From DAOUTY01 sp964453665 (GTDB taxonomy: Bacteria; Chloroflexota; Dehalococcoidia; SZUA-161), in the NCBI GenBank assembly GCA_964453665.1, contig CAYVQT010000044.1, positions 1 to 25,200 on the forward strand: 25,200 nt of DNA, given 5' to 3'. Each line of letters starts with the position of its first letter. Position 1 is the stretch's first letter. The notes below the pieces were generated by a model, which was given only the letters and a program-made list of their open reading frames with translations, searched no databases and was not told the DNA's origin. This document shows positions 1 through 7,353 of the stretch, piece after piece. The position numbers were made by a program, and so were the translations under genes.

Positions 1-1
1 A

Positions 2-53
2 GAAGATGGCCGGTTTGGAGCGAAACCGGTGTCCGATTTCACCGAAATACGCA
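2..53. repeat. 52-bp terminal inverted repeat, left copy (probable IS end)
   Basis: These 52 bases are the exact reverse complement of the last 52 bases of the window (25149-25200); identity stops abruptly after base 53. The repeat holds two small palindromes: CCGGTTT/AAACCGG around a six-base loop (10-29) and ATTTC/GAAAT around ACC (36-48). A sharp edge against a truncated 16S fragment fits a transposable-element terminus, possibly of the IS21 family, but no transposase lies inside the window, so the family is a guess. Confidence 0.75.
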
Positions 54-405
54 CCGGAAAAACTGGAGCTAATGCCATATATGATGCCAGTATATAAGTG
101 GTGGTATTCAAGCCATTACGCGTTTGAGGAGGGTTCTTCGTACAATCAGGTAGCTGGTGAGGTAATAGCTCACCAAGCCGTTGATGGGTAGCTGGTCTGA
201 GAGGACTGCCAGTCAGCAGGGGACTTAGACACGACCCTAACTACTACGGAAGGCAGCAGCAAGGAATACTGGGCAATGGGCGAAAGCGTGACCAAGTGAC
301 GCCGCGTGGGGGATGAAGGCATTCGGGCTGTAAACACCTTTTCGTGGGGAATAAACAGACAGTACCCACGTAATAAGCCCCAGCGACTGCGCCTACTACC
401 AGAAG
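54..405 (+). rRNA. Decayed internal fragment of a 16S rRNA gene (pseudogene)
   Basis: The stretch follows bacterial 16S rRNA from roughly E. coli position 150 to about 500. Recognisable blocks include AACTGGAGCTAATGCC near 62, GGTAGCTGGTCTGAGAGG near 188, GGCAGCAGCAAGGAAT near 252, and GACGCCGCGTGGGGGATGAA near 299. It is not functional. The near-universal ACTCCTACGGGAGGCAGCAG reads ACTACTACGGAAGGCAGCAG (240-259), GGGACTGAGACACGGCCC has two changes, and the 530-loop sequence is not found after about 400. The 5' part is missing, because the fragment starts directly at the inverted repeat that ends at 53. The sequence style (AATGGGCGAAAG, CTTTTCGTGGGGAA) recalls Chloroflexota 16S, but this is recall and not an alignment. 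The right limit is approximate because similarity fades. Confidence 0.85.
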
Positions 406-441
406 AATGCTCCAGTCGGCTTTGAGGGATCGAATATATAT

Positions 442-470
442 TTGACACTGGTGCGGAAAGTAATTATCGT
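442..470 (+). promoter_or_regulatory. Candidate sigma-70-type promoter for the nitronate monooxygenase gene
   Basis: A perfect -35 TTGACA (442-447) is followed after 17 bases by TATCGT (465-470), a four-of-six match to the -10 consensus. Transcription would start near 477 and give a leader of about 110 bases before the ATG at 589. It lies between the 16S fragment and the first gene. Only the motif and spacing support it. Confidence 0.4.
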
Positions 471-588
471 AATAAGGCAAGGCCAATGACACATGATGAT
501 CATTTGATTTCGAGTCTAAATGGCAAATCACAGATCACAAAGCTTCATGGCTGTAATGGAGCGAGCAATCAACGGAGGAAGGAATGCT

Positions 589-1578
589 ATGTTTGAGACA
601 AGGGTCACCGAGCTTTTAGGCATAGAATATCCGATTATTCAGGGCGGCATGATGTGGATATCGCAACCTCAGCTGGCCGCTGCTGTGTCCAATGCTGGAG
701 GCCTAGGCATAATTACTGCATTGAGCAGCCAAACCCCTGCTGACTTAACTGCCAAGATTAAGGAAACCAAGAAATTAACCAACAAAAGTTTCGGGGTAAA
801 TGTTACCTTGCTACCTACTCTAAAACCATTAGACATCGACGGTTATTTTGATGTGATTGTTAATGAGGATATCAAGATCGTAGAGACTGCCGGAAGAAAC
901 CCTGAGGCTTACATAGCTAAACTCAAGGCTGCTGGCATAAAGGTAATACACAAGTGCACAGCGGTTCGCTTCGCTCGCACTGCACAGAAAATTGGTTGCG
1001 ATGTGGTAAGCATCGACGGCTTCGAATGTGCTGGTCATCCAGGCGAGGACGATGTTACTTCCCTGATTTTGGTACCCTTAGTCGCTGATGCTGTAGACGT
1101 GCCGTTAATCGCTTCTGGTGGCTTTGGTGATGGTCGTGGCTTCGTTGCTGCTCTGGTTCTAGGAGCAGAGGGAGTCAACATGGGTACCAGATTCATGGCA
1201 ACACAAGAGTCTCCGGCCCATCCCAAGGTAAAAGAATGGTTAATACAAGCGTCCGAACGTGATACCATACTGATAAACCGTTCGCTGCGCAATACAATGA
1301 GAGCACTAAAAAATCCTATCTCGGAAAAAGTCGCTGAGATGGAGAAACGTGGTACCACGATAGAGGAACTGGCGCCATTCATCAGTGGGCACAAAGGTAA
1401 GAAACTATTGGACACGGGCGTCTTAGATGCCGGAATAATCACAGCAGGCCAGATAGTAGGATTGGTACGAGATATTCCAACGGCAAAGGATGTCATAGAT
1501 AGGATTATTCAAGAGGCCGTGGAGGTAGTGTCTCGTATAAATACCAAGGGGGTATTCCAACCATTCAAGAGCAAATAA
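589..1578 (+). CDS. Nitronate monooxygenase / 2-nitropropane dioxygenase family flavoprotein
   Basis: This is a 329-residue FMN-dependent TIM-barrel enzyme of the nitronate monooxygenase family, related to the enoyl-ACP reductase FabK. Seen in the sequence: an N-terminal YPIIQGGMMWIS segment (residues 14-25), the GFECAGHPG motif whose His150 is the family's catalytic histidine, and the FMN-phosphate loops ASGGFGDGRG (175-184) and GAEGVNMGTRF (192-202). The start at 589 is chosen because GGAGGAAGG (574-582) sits six bases upstream and the family begins at MFETRVTELLGI; an upstream in-frame ATG at 520 would add 23 residues without family similarity. Cytosolic. Family members oxidise alkyl nitronates or propionate-3-nitronate, but many are reductases of unknown substrate, so the exact reaction is open. 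It stands alone, followed by about 420 bases holding one small uncertain ORF. Confidence 0.9.
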   Translation: MFETRVTELLGIEYPIIQGGMMWISQPQLAAAVSNAGGLGIITALSSQTPADLTAKIKETKKLTNKSFGVNVTLLPTLKPLDIDGYFDVIVNEDIKIVETAGRNPEAYIAKLKAAGIKVIHKCTAVRFARTAQKIGCDVVSIDGFECAGHPGEDDVTSLILVPLVADAVDVPLIASGGFGDGRGFVAALVLGAEGVNMGTRFMATQESPAHPKVKEWLIQASERDTILINRSLRNTMRALKNPISEKVAEMEKRGTTIEELAPFISGHKGKKLLDTGVLDAGIITAGQIVGLVRDIPTAKDVIDRIIQEAVEVVSRINTKGVFQPFKSK

Positions 1579-1666
1579 TAATTAATAAAAAAAGACCTGC
1601 TGATGTGCTCAGAATTAAGATGCGAAAGGTAAGAGAACCGTTACTATTGAGTGATGGACATTCGCC

Positions 1667-1981
1667 GTGCTCATATGCCTAAAGTTCTTGGGAGATACCA
1701 TTCAAGAGGCTTCCTATTCCTACGACGGCCTAGGTGATCGGATACACGCTTATGGCAGCGATTTAACTGAAATGATCAAAGGGGGAAAAAATATAAGTTC
1801 TGTGTATGGCTCGGCGGATATTTCCAAAGCCTTTTTGCTGCCTGAGACTGGGTTCGGGAGGGAGTTCAAGAACTTGCTAATACAAGCAATAAATGGTTAC
1901 AACGCATACATAGCGGCTATCCGGAAGAAGACTGCTGAAGTGATTACTGGTTTTTATAATAACCTGATGCAACACTATTAA
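1667..1981 (+). CDS. Small ORF of unknown function (uncertain)
   Basis: A GTG-started frame of 104 residues lies between the monooxygenase and the permease genes. I recognise no family. The product is mixed polar and hydrophobic, with no signal peptide or clear membrane span, and ends in an aromatic-rich tail (ITGFYNNLMQHY). No good ribosome binding site precedes the GTG, and an in-frame TGA at 1652 limits any extension, so this may be the 3' remnant of a gene. It stops 19 bases before the permease ATG. Length and the absence of an overlapping better frame are the only support. Confidence 0.3.
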   Translation: MLICLKFLGDTIQEASYSYDGLGDRIHAYGSDLTEMIKGGKNISSVYGSADISKAFLLPETGFGREFKNLLIQAINGYNAYIAAIRKKTAEVITGFYNNLMQHY

Positions 1982-2000
1982 AAAGCGACAAGGATGACCG

Positions 2001-2915
2001 ATGGCTTTGTATTTGGTAAAGCGTATATTACAAGCGGTGATCGTCTTGTTGATCGTCAGTGCAATTGTCTTTTTATTAGCCAGGCTGACAGGTGATCCAT
2101 TATCACTGATTCTTCCTCAAGACGCGAAGCCAGAGGATTTTGAGAATGCGAGGCACGAGTTAGGGCTGGACAAACCACTATATACGCAATATGGGATTTT
2201 TATCTTTAACGCGATCACGGGCGATTTTGGCCAATCAATAAGAACACAGACAAGTGTAGGGGAACTAATTGCACAGCGTGCTCCAAATTCTCTGAGTTTG
2301 TCTGCTGTCTCGATCTTCTTTGCGTTGTTAATTGGGCTTCCACTTGGCGTTTTGGCAGCAGTACGCCGTGGCTCATTTCTAGATGGTCTGGCGCGAGTAG
2401 TCGCCTTACTAGGCCAGGTAATGCCCTCATTTTTTTTGGGTATTGTTCTGATGCTCATTTTCTCGGTAAGACTTGGCATACTTCCCACCTCTGGTACTGG
2501 TTCTTGGCAGCACTATATTCTACCGGGTTTGACTATGGGATGGCTTATTAGCGCCGGTGTTGTGCGCCTTCTGCGTTCATCCATGCTCGAAGTTCTCGAT
2601 TCTGAATATATACGGTTAGCTCGCGCTAAAGGGATGAAGGAGCGCACGGTTATATGGAAACATGCCTTTAGGAATGCGTTTATCCCAGTCTTGACCTTCG
2701 TTGGTTTAATGTTTGCAATGATCATCGCAGCAGCTGTTGTAGTAGAGACTGTCTTCAATTGGCCTGGTTTGGGCAGGCTGGCCTATGAAGCTGTCATGTG
2801 GCGTGATTTTCCAGTTATTCAAGCTTCTGTACTCATTTGGGCTCTAATAACTGTGGTCACAAGCTTAGTAGTAGACATCCTGTATGTCCTTTTTGACCCG
2901 CGTATGCGCGTATAG
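2001..2915 (+). CDS. dppB: Dipeptide/oligopeptide ABC transporter permease, DppB/OppB type
   Basis: This 304-residue inner-membrane protein has the layout of the first permease of peptide/nickel-type importers. It has an N-terminal membrane segment (about 9-30) with the typical YLVKRILQAVIVLL start, a periplasmic segment containing HELGLDKPLYTQY and GDFGQSI, then five further hydrophobic spans. The cytoplasmic EAA loop that docks the ATPase reads EYIRLARAKGMKERTVIWKH, and the protein ends with the family's VDILYVLFDPRMR. The substrate is not fixed by the permease and could be peptides, sugars or other small solutes. The DppC-like partner follows at once. No ATPase genes (DppD/DppF) are in the window, and a binding protein of the matching class is 5 kb downstream. 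Confidence 0.92.
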   Translation: MALYLVKRILQAVIVLLIVSAIVFLLARLTGDPLSLILPQDAKPEDFENARHELGLDKPLYTQYGIFIFNAITGDFGQSIRTQTSVGELIAQRAPNSLSLSAVSIFFALLIGLPLGVLAAVRRGSFLDGLARVVALLGQVMPSFFLGIVLMLIFSVRLGILPTSGTGSWQHYILPGLTMGWLISAGVVRLLRSSMLEVLDSEYIRLARAKGMKERTVIWKHAFRNAFIPVLTFVGLMFAMIIAAAVVVETVFNWPGLGRLAYEAVMWRDFPVIQASVLIWALITVVTSLVVDILYVLFDPRMRV

Positions 2916-2928
2916 TATAAGTAGGCAG

Positions 2929-3822
2929 ATGTATAGAGGTATGATTAATTTTAAAAAATCTATTAATAGTAAAGCAGTTTATAGATGGTTGAGTATTGCC
3001 CTAAGGCGAGGGCCACGTTTCTCCATGCTCATAATCTTGGTTCTTATAATCTGTACCCTTGTACCAAATTTACTGGCACCCCATTCGCCATCCACTACAT
3101 CACTCTACGATCAATATCAGCCACCTGTTGGATTCGGAGGCACTTGGACTCATCCATTGGGAACAGATGCTCTTGGAAGAGACCTCTTAAGTCGTGCAAT
3201 ATTTGGAGTAAGGGTGGCACTAATCGTAGCTGCTGCCACAGTTTTTATTGGAGGTGGGATAGGAACCTTATTAGGTCTAATTGCTGGCTATCGAGGCGGG
3301 TTTGTTGACGCAATTGTTATGCGGGCCGTGGATTCTACGATATCCATTCCCATTATACTCCTTGCACTGTTATTTGCAGTGGTGTTCGGACCGGGAATTT
3401 GGAATATTGTCGTCGTACTGTCTCTCCTTATTTGGGCGCGTTATGCCAGACTAGTGAGAGGTGAAGTGCTTTCTATAAAGAACCGAGATTTCGTGACTCT
3501 TGCAAAAGTGGCCGGTGCTTCGCCGGTAACAATAGTATTGCGTCATATCTTCCCTAATACCATAAATGCCATTGTAGTATACAGCACACTTGAGATAGGC
3601 TGGGTAATTCTTACTGAAGCTGCCCTTAGCTTTCTAGGTGCGGGAGTTCCGCCTCCGACACCGGCATGGGGAAGTATGGTCGCCGAGGGTAGAGATGTTA
3701 TAGGTACGGCGTGGTGGGTTTCGATTGTACCCGGAATGGCTATTCTTGTTACGGTACTCGCCCTCAATTTGTTCGGAGACTGGCTGAGAGATTATATGGA
3801 TCCTCGGCTGCGGCATGTTTGA
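2929..3822 (+). CDS. dppC: Dipeptide/oligopeptide ABC transporter permease, DppC/OppC type
   Basis: This is the second permease, about 298 residues. An N-terminal membrane span (about 30-50) is followed by the class hallmark HPLGTDALGRDLLSRAIFG. Multiple spans follow, with the EAA loop DFVTLAKVAGASPVTIVLRH, and the end is LFGDWLRDYMDPRLR. It is 13 bases from the DppB stop, so the two are almost surely cotranscribed and form the heterodimeric channel. The start is uncertain: ATG 2929 and ATG 2941 are both possible, and an ATG at 2884 inside dppB would add an unconserved extension. After its stop there is a 213-base gap with no gene I can support, and the expected ATPase genes are absent. Confidence 0.9.
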   Translation: MYRGMINFKKSINSKAVYRWLSIALRRGPRFSMLIILVLIICTLVPNLLAPHSPSTTSLYDQYQPPVGFGGTWTHPLGTDALGRDLLSRAIFGVRVALIVAAATVFIGGGIGTLLGLIAGYRGGFVDAIVMRAVDSTISIPIILLALLFAVVFGPGIWNIVVVLSLLIWARYARLVRGEVLSIKNRDFVTLAKVAGASPVTIVLRHIFPNTINAIVVYSTLEIGWVILTEAALSFLGAGVPPPTPAWGSMVAEGRDVIGTAWWVSIVPGMAILVTVLALNLFGDWLRDYMDPRLRHV

Positions 3823-4035
3823 TTATGTGTGGCAGAGGCGAGCATATTAAGGGGACGCTCGAAGGAGAAACACCGTGGGGGACCAAAATCAAAACAAGAC
3901 TGAATAACCACACAACAAGCAGGCTGCCCATTAATCGCTGTACATATTTATAAACAGGTGCCCGCGTGTGAAGTTACAAAGCAGTTTGCACCGGATGATT
4001 TACGATAAAAATAAAGAGGCACGGTAGGTATTTCT

Positions 4036-4935
4036 GTGAAGGGTAAAAAAGTATTGGTTACCGGCGCTTCTGGCTTCTTAGGTTTGGAAGTAGCCTTACA
4101 GCTTTGCAAAGACGGTAACGAGGTTTATGGTCTAGCTAGATTCCGCGACTCTGCGGCAAGAGAACAACTGGAATCTGCGGGAGCCCGTATTATTCAAAAG
4201 GATGTGCATACCGAGAAGATAAATGACCTGCCGACCGATTTCGATTATGTATTCTCGGAATTGGCCATGGTCAGAAATTGCGACACAAATCTAGAAGAAG
4301 TTTACGACGTTAATAGCTACTTCGTAGGAAGGCTTATGGAACATTGCCACAGTGCGTCAGGAATTGTTCTTGCCTCAACCGGAGGGGTGTATATGCCAGG
4401 GTGTCGTGCTTGGGATGAAAGTGGGACGATAAGCCCTGTGGGTACATATGCAGTGTCGAAATTCGCAGGCGATGTTTTAGGATGTTTCTTGTGTGATCTC
4501 TGGCAAATACCGACCTGCATCTTGAGGTACTTTTATCCATACGGACCTACCGGGCCTACCCAAGGATTCATCCACACCTACGCCAGACAGATTGCAAAGG
4601 GTCAAGAAATACCTGTAAACCGAAACTATACACCCCGCTATAATCCCATATATATATTTGATTGTGTAAAGCACACCATAAATTCAGCCGCTCTTTGTAC
4701 AACTCCTGCGATTGTCATCAATATTGGTGGGGCAGAGGTGATAAGTCAGTTGGAGATGATTGCAATCATGAGCCAGGCATTAGGAATAGACCCTAAATTT
4801 CATGAGATTGAAGAGGCACCGTTGTTTTGGTTGGGTGATATAAGCCTAATGAAGCGTCTTCTGGGAGAGCCCACTGTCTCATTAAGAGATGGGATAAAGA
4901 AGGTTGTGGAAACTGTGTCCCGGGGGTGTATGTAA
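4036..4935 (+). CDS. NAD-dependent epimerase/dehydratase (extended SDR)
   Basis: This 299-residue cytosolic Rossmann-fold enzyme starts at GTG 4036. The nucleotide-binding motif VTGASGFLG (residues 8-16) is at the N-terminus. A serine/threonine pair in VLASTGGVY (111-119) and the active-site Tyr138/Lys142 pair (YAVSK) match extended short-chain dehydrogenases that act on nucleotide sugars or similar substrates. The region after the YxxxK (ILRYFYPYGP, then RYNPIYIFDCV) follows the substrate domain of UDP-glucose 4-epimerase-like proteins. The substrate is not identifiable, and it has no sugar-pathway neighbours. It could belong to a truncated operon now cut off by the insertion sequences that follow. 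Confidence 0.88.
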   Translation: MKGKKVLVTGASGFLGLEVALQLCKDGNEVYGLARFRDSAAREQLESAGARIIQKDVHTEKINDLPTDFDYVFSELAMVRNCDTNLEEVYDVNSYFVGRLMEHCHSASGIVLASTGGVYMPGCRAWDESGTISPVGTYAVSKFAGDVLGCFLCDLWQIPTCILRYFYPYGPTGPTQGFIHTYARQIAKGQEIPVNRNYTPRYNPIYIFDCVKHTINSAALCTTPAIVINIGGAEVISQLEMIAIMSQALGIDPKFHEIEEAPLFWLGDISLMKRLLGEPTVSLRDGIKKVVETVSRGCM

Positions 4936-5037
4936 CCAACGAAATTAGAACGGTTTGGTCTCGAGAATCAATATACACCTAAATACCTTTTCCTTGCATT
5001 CTGGCTACTTTGTAATACAGTACGAGCGCTGAAAGAG

Positions 5038-5112
5038 GAGACTTTCAAAAATCCCCCCTATCAGGTGAAAAATTTTAATATTCCCCTGCTCTAATCGCCA
5101 ATATTGAAGCAA
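5038..5112 (-). repeat. Orphan IS tail, inverted copy of 16428-16502
   Basis: Read on the minus strand, this segment begins TTGCTTCAATATTGGCGATT and ends TTTTTGAAAGT. It matches 16428-16502 on the plus strand with about 85% identity by eye. At the other site the segment follows a decayed IS1182-type transposase C-terminus, so it is best explained as the 3' terminal non-coding end of an old element of that family. Here nothing of the transposase remains, and an intact IS1182 element begins 25 bases further right. Confidence 0.6.
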
Positions 5113-5137
5113 GATCCAAATTGCATAAATGGCGTCT

Positions 5138-6952
5138 CTGCAAAAAGATCCTGGTGGAGATCAGCTTGATACTGTCCCACAATGTTTGAAAACAGAATAG
5201 GTCGGCTGCCGGGTTAACATTATCGCTAAAACGAACACCAACAAAGCGAAAACAGATAAAAAGATGGCGATAACAGGGTTGATTTCCATCAAGTATGCCC
5301 AAACCCTCCCAAAATTGATGCCAATCGCCATCAGGATGATACTATTTCGAATCTTTGCCAGCCCTCGAGTCCTCAATTTCCCGTTGGGCATTTTGTGCTT
5401 GAATTGACTGATCGTTCCTTCAATCACCGCTCTTAAGCAGCATTTGATACGGTAATCTTCCTGGCTCAACCGCCGGCGCCTTCGGGCCAGCAAAGCTTGA
5501 CGATTGTAAAAAATGAGGCTGTAGAAGCGCTTTCGACACTTGGCAGGACATTCATTTACCCTGGGGCAAGCACGGCATATGTCTCTGGCAAAGCGAACAA
5601 CATGACGGCCGGATCTGGTTTGGCCTTGCTCTATCGGACAATGGCCCTCGGGACAAGAGATGAGTGTCTCCCCGTCGAAATGGAATTCGCTAAGTGAAAG
5701 CCTATCGCCTCGTTCCTTGTGCCCTCTCACCTCGGTGGGGATAATAATAACGTTCTCTCTCTGGCATACCTCCTCTGAAGCCTCTCCAGTATAATTGGCA
5801 TCAACGACCATTTCCCCAACGCCGGTCCGCTCCTTGATCGCCGGTAGGCGTTCCGCCAGTAGGCCATCATCGGCGGCCACATTCTGGGCAACGCAGACGT
5901 CGGTCAATAACTGTACCTCGTTTCCCGGCGCGCAGGTTTCCGCCACGTTGAAAATGCCCCCTTTATAAGTCCGCCCATCCTTAGTCCGACAGGTGGCGGT
6001 GTCATCAGCAGGGTTCTGCAAAGACCGGGCGCTGATTTCACGGGACGGTTTTACTTCTACCTGAATTTCTTTCCCCCATGCCACTATGTTGAACTGCTCC
6101 AAAAGCACCCGTCCAATGTGCTCGTAGCTCTTGAGGGTGTTGACCCGTTCATCGCCGGCATAGGTTTGATGAAGCTCAAACAGCAACGTCCCCACCTTTT
6201 GCAAATAATCGCCAACCTCAGCCGACTTCAGATAATAGGCACTACGCCCGGCTTCCGTGTCCACATACTCTTTTACCATGGGATTCCACCGGGCCTGCTC
6301 CTTCCCATCCAGATCACGATAGAAGTTCTGCAGTACCTTGACAATCAACTCCAGGCGTGACATCTGCTTGATAAACGAACCCACGAAGCTGGAGTCCATT
6401 CGCTGTGTTTTGGCATTTAAGCCCAATTCCTCCAGAGCATCTGCAGCCATAGCCTGAAATTCTTCCTCCAGCAGATTGCGTCCTGTTTGGGCTTCGTATT
6501 CCAATAATCGCTTCCGGTTGTAGTAGAGCGTTCGTTCCGACAGGGTAAGCTCCCCCAGATTCTCCAGACCCAAGGCATACGCCGTCAGCAAATTGAAATG
6601 GAACTGTTCCAGGAGTTCCGCGTCAGTGTAGTCGAACTTCCACTTGATGACCTCCAGAGCAACCCAGACGTTCACCGGGAAGTTCGGGCGGCTATCTATG
6701 TCGCTGTATAATGCCGCATATCGCCGCTCATCAATCTTCTTGAAGACCAAGTCGCGAAAACCGGGTGCCCAACTCCTGGCCATCATTTTCTTCACTCCGC
6801 ACGGAAGCTGGCTTACCGTGTTAAAGAAATTCCCCTGTTCATACCTGTGATTCTCTCTGAACATCAGCCTACCTCGAGTCGAATAGTCTCCAACTCAAGT
6901 TTATAGCATAGCTAACTCAACTTCAATACGAATGCCCCTGACCTTTTTGCAG
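5138..6952 (-). mobile_element. Intact IS1182-family insertion sequence
   Basis: The element is bounded by imperfect inverted repeats: CTGCAAAAAGATCCTGG starts at 5138, and the reverse complement of 6933-6952 starts CTGCAAAAAGGTCAGGG. The first ten bases are identical. Total length is 1815 bp with a single minus-strand transposase that ends 23 bases inside the left end. No direct target duplication is visible (left flank GGCGTCT, right flank TAACACC). The higher GC and clean reading frame compared with the neighbourhood suggest recent arrival. Confidence 0.8.
5161..6864 (-). CDS. IS1182-family DDE transposase
   Basis: This is a full-length 567-residue transposase. The N-terminal DUF772-type region (about 40-130; FPVNVWVALEVIKWKFDYTD) is followed by the IS4-like catalytic domain. 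The acidic triad is read as Asp157 (QRMDSSFVGS), Asp355 (MVVDANYTGE) and Glu482 (RAVIEGTISQFKHK). A cysteine cluster (CPEGHCP, then CRACPRVNECPAKC; about 404-443) is typical of this family. The last 40 residues after the usual GLAKIRNSIILMAIGINFGR end form a hydrophobic, membrane-like stretch (VIAIFLSVFALLVFVLAIML), which is unusual and may be read-through into sequence near the IS end. ATG at 6864 gives the family-like start MFRENHRYEQGNFF. Confidence 0.95.
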   Translation of the reverse strand: MFRENHRYEQGNFFNTVSQLPCGVKKMMARSWAPGFRDLVFKKIDERRYAALYSDIDSRPNFPVNVWVALEVIKWKFDYTDAELLEQFHFNLLTAYALGLENLGELTLSERTLYYNRKRLLEYEAQTGRNLLEEEFQAMAADALEELGLNAKTQRMDSSFVGSFIKQMSRLELIVKVLQNFYRDLDGKEQARWNPMVKEYVDTEAGRSAYYLKSAEVGDYLQKVGTLLFELHQTYAGDERVNTLKSYEHIGRVLLEQFNIVAWGKEIQVEVKPSREISARSLQNPADDTATCRTKDGRTYKGGIFNVAETCAPGNEVQLLTDVCVAQNVAADDGLLAERLPAIKERTGVGEMVVDANYTGEASEEVCQRENVIIIPTEVRGHKERGDRLSLSEFHFDGETLISCPEGHCPIEQGQTRSGRHVVRFARDICRACPRVNECPAKCRKRFYSLIFYNRQALLARRRRRLSQEDYRIKCCLRAVIEGTISQFKHKMPNGKLRTRGLAKIRNSIILMAIGINFGRVWAYLMEINPVIAIFLSVFALLVFVLAIMLTRQPTYSVFKHCGTVSS

Positions 6953-6974
6953 TAACACCATAATATTCTTTGCT

Positions 6975-7154
6975 TTATTTCCGGATTATTGCCCGACCTA
7001 CCGCAGATACAATGAAACCACCTACAAAGAAACCAACAGATGCAGACCAACCCCAACATATCCAAATGAAGAAACGAATGAATACCATCAAAGCGCCTAT
7101 AAAGCGAAACATGCTACTGAATGTCCATTGGAGAACCCTCTCAATAAAATCCAT
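6975..7154 (-). CDS. Small two-span membrane protein, 59 residues, unknown function
   Basis: The minus strand reads a clean 59-codon frame from ATG 7154 to TAA 6975. The product has two hydrophobic stretches: residues about 11-33 (FRFIGALMVFIRFFIWICW) and about 37-54 (SASVGFFVGGFIVSAV). It ends in a basic tail, GRAIIRK. GGAGGG (7158-7163) lies three bases before the ATG, and a promoter-like pair (TTGATA, 16 bases, TATATA) lies 30-58 bases upstream. This is far better coding evidence than the plus-strand frame over the same bases. I know no family for it. It lies between two insertion sequences and ends 23 bases outside the IS1182 terminus. It could be an intact small gene, or the amino end of a longer gene whose 3' part was lost. 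Confidence 0.55.
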   Translation of the reverse strand: MDFIERVLQWTFSSMFRFIGALMVFIRFFIWICWGWSASVGFFVGGFIVSAVGRAIIRK

Positions 7155-7184
7155 ATACCCTCCATCTCAAATCGTGTATGAGAA

Positions 7185-7212
7185 TATATAGCAAGCTAAT
7201 GGAGCTTATCAA
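7185..7212 (-). promoter_or_regulatory. Candidate promoter for the 59-residue membrane protein
   Basis: On the minus strand TTGATA (7212-7207) and TATATA (7190-7185) are separated by 16 bases. Transcription would start about 25 bases before the ATG at 7154. Motif evidence only. Confidence 0.4.
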
Positions 7213-7353
7213 CTGAAATAGAGGAGAACCTAGGAATCAGTCAACGTGTATCCTGATTGATTAGCAGTATTTAAATCGTTTGGGCTGCGCCTTTCCTATC
7301 ACTATCTGTACCAATTTAATCTAGCTCTCTGTGTCCATTTATCCCACCGAATT

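Noticed and set aside
3826..3953. Remnant of a DppD-type ATPase gene after DppC
   Set aside because: The short open frame has no Walker A, ABC signature or other ATPase motif.
5497..5697. Plus-strand frame inside the IS1182 element
   Set aside because: It lies antisense to conserved catalytic-domain sequence of the transposase.
6975..7154. Possible reductive-dehalogenase membrane anchor (RdhB)
   Set aside because: It is small and hydrophobic like RdhB, but too short, lacks the family's third span and conserved motifs, and no reductive dehalogenase gene is adjacent.
6970..7191. 73-codon plus-strand frame
   Set aside because: It is the shadow of the minus-strand 59-residue membrane protein, which has a ribosome binding site, promoter-like boxes and a sensible hydrophobic pattern.
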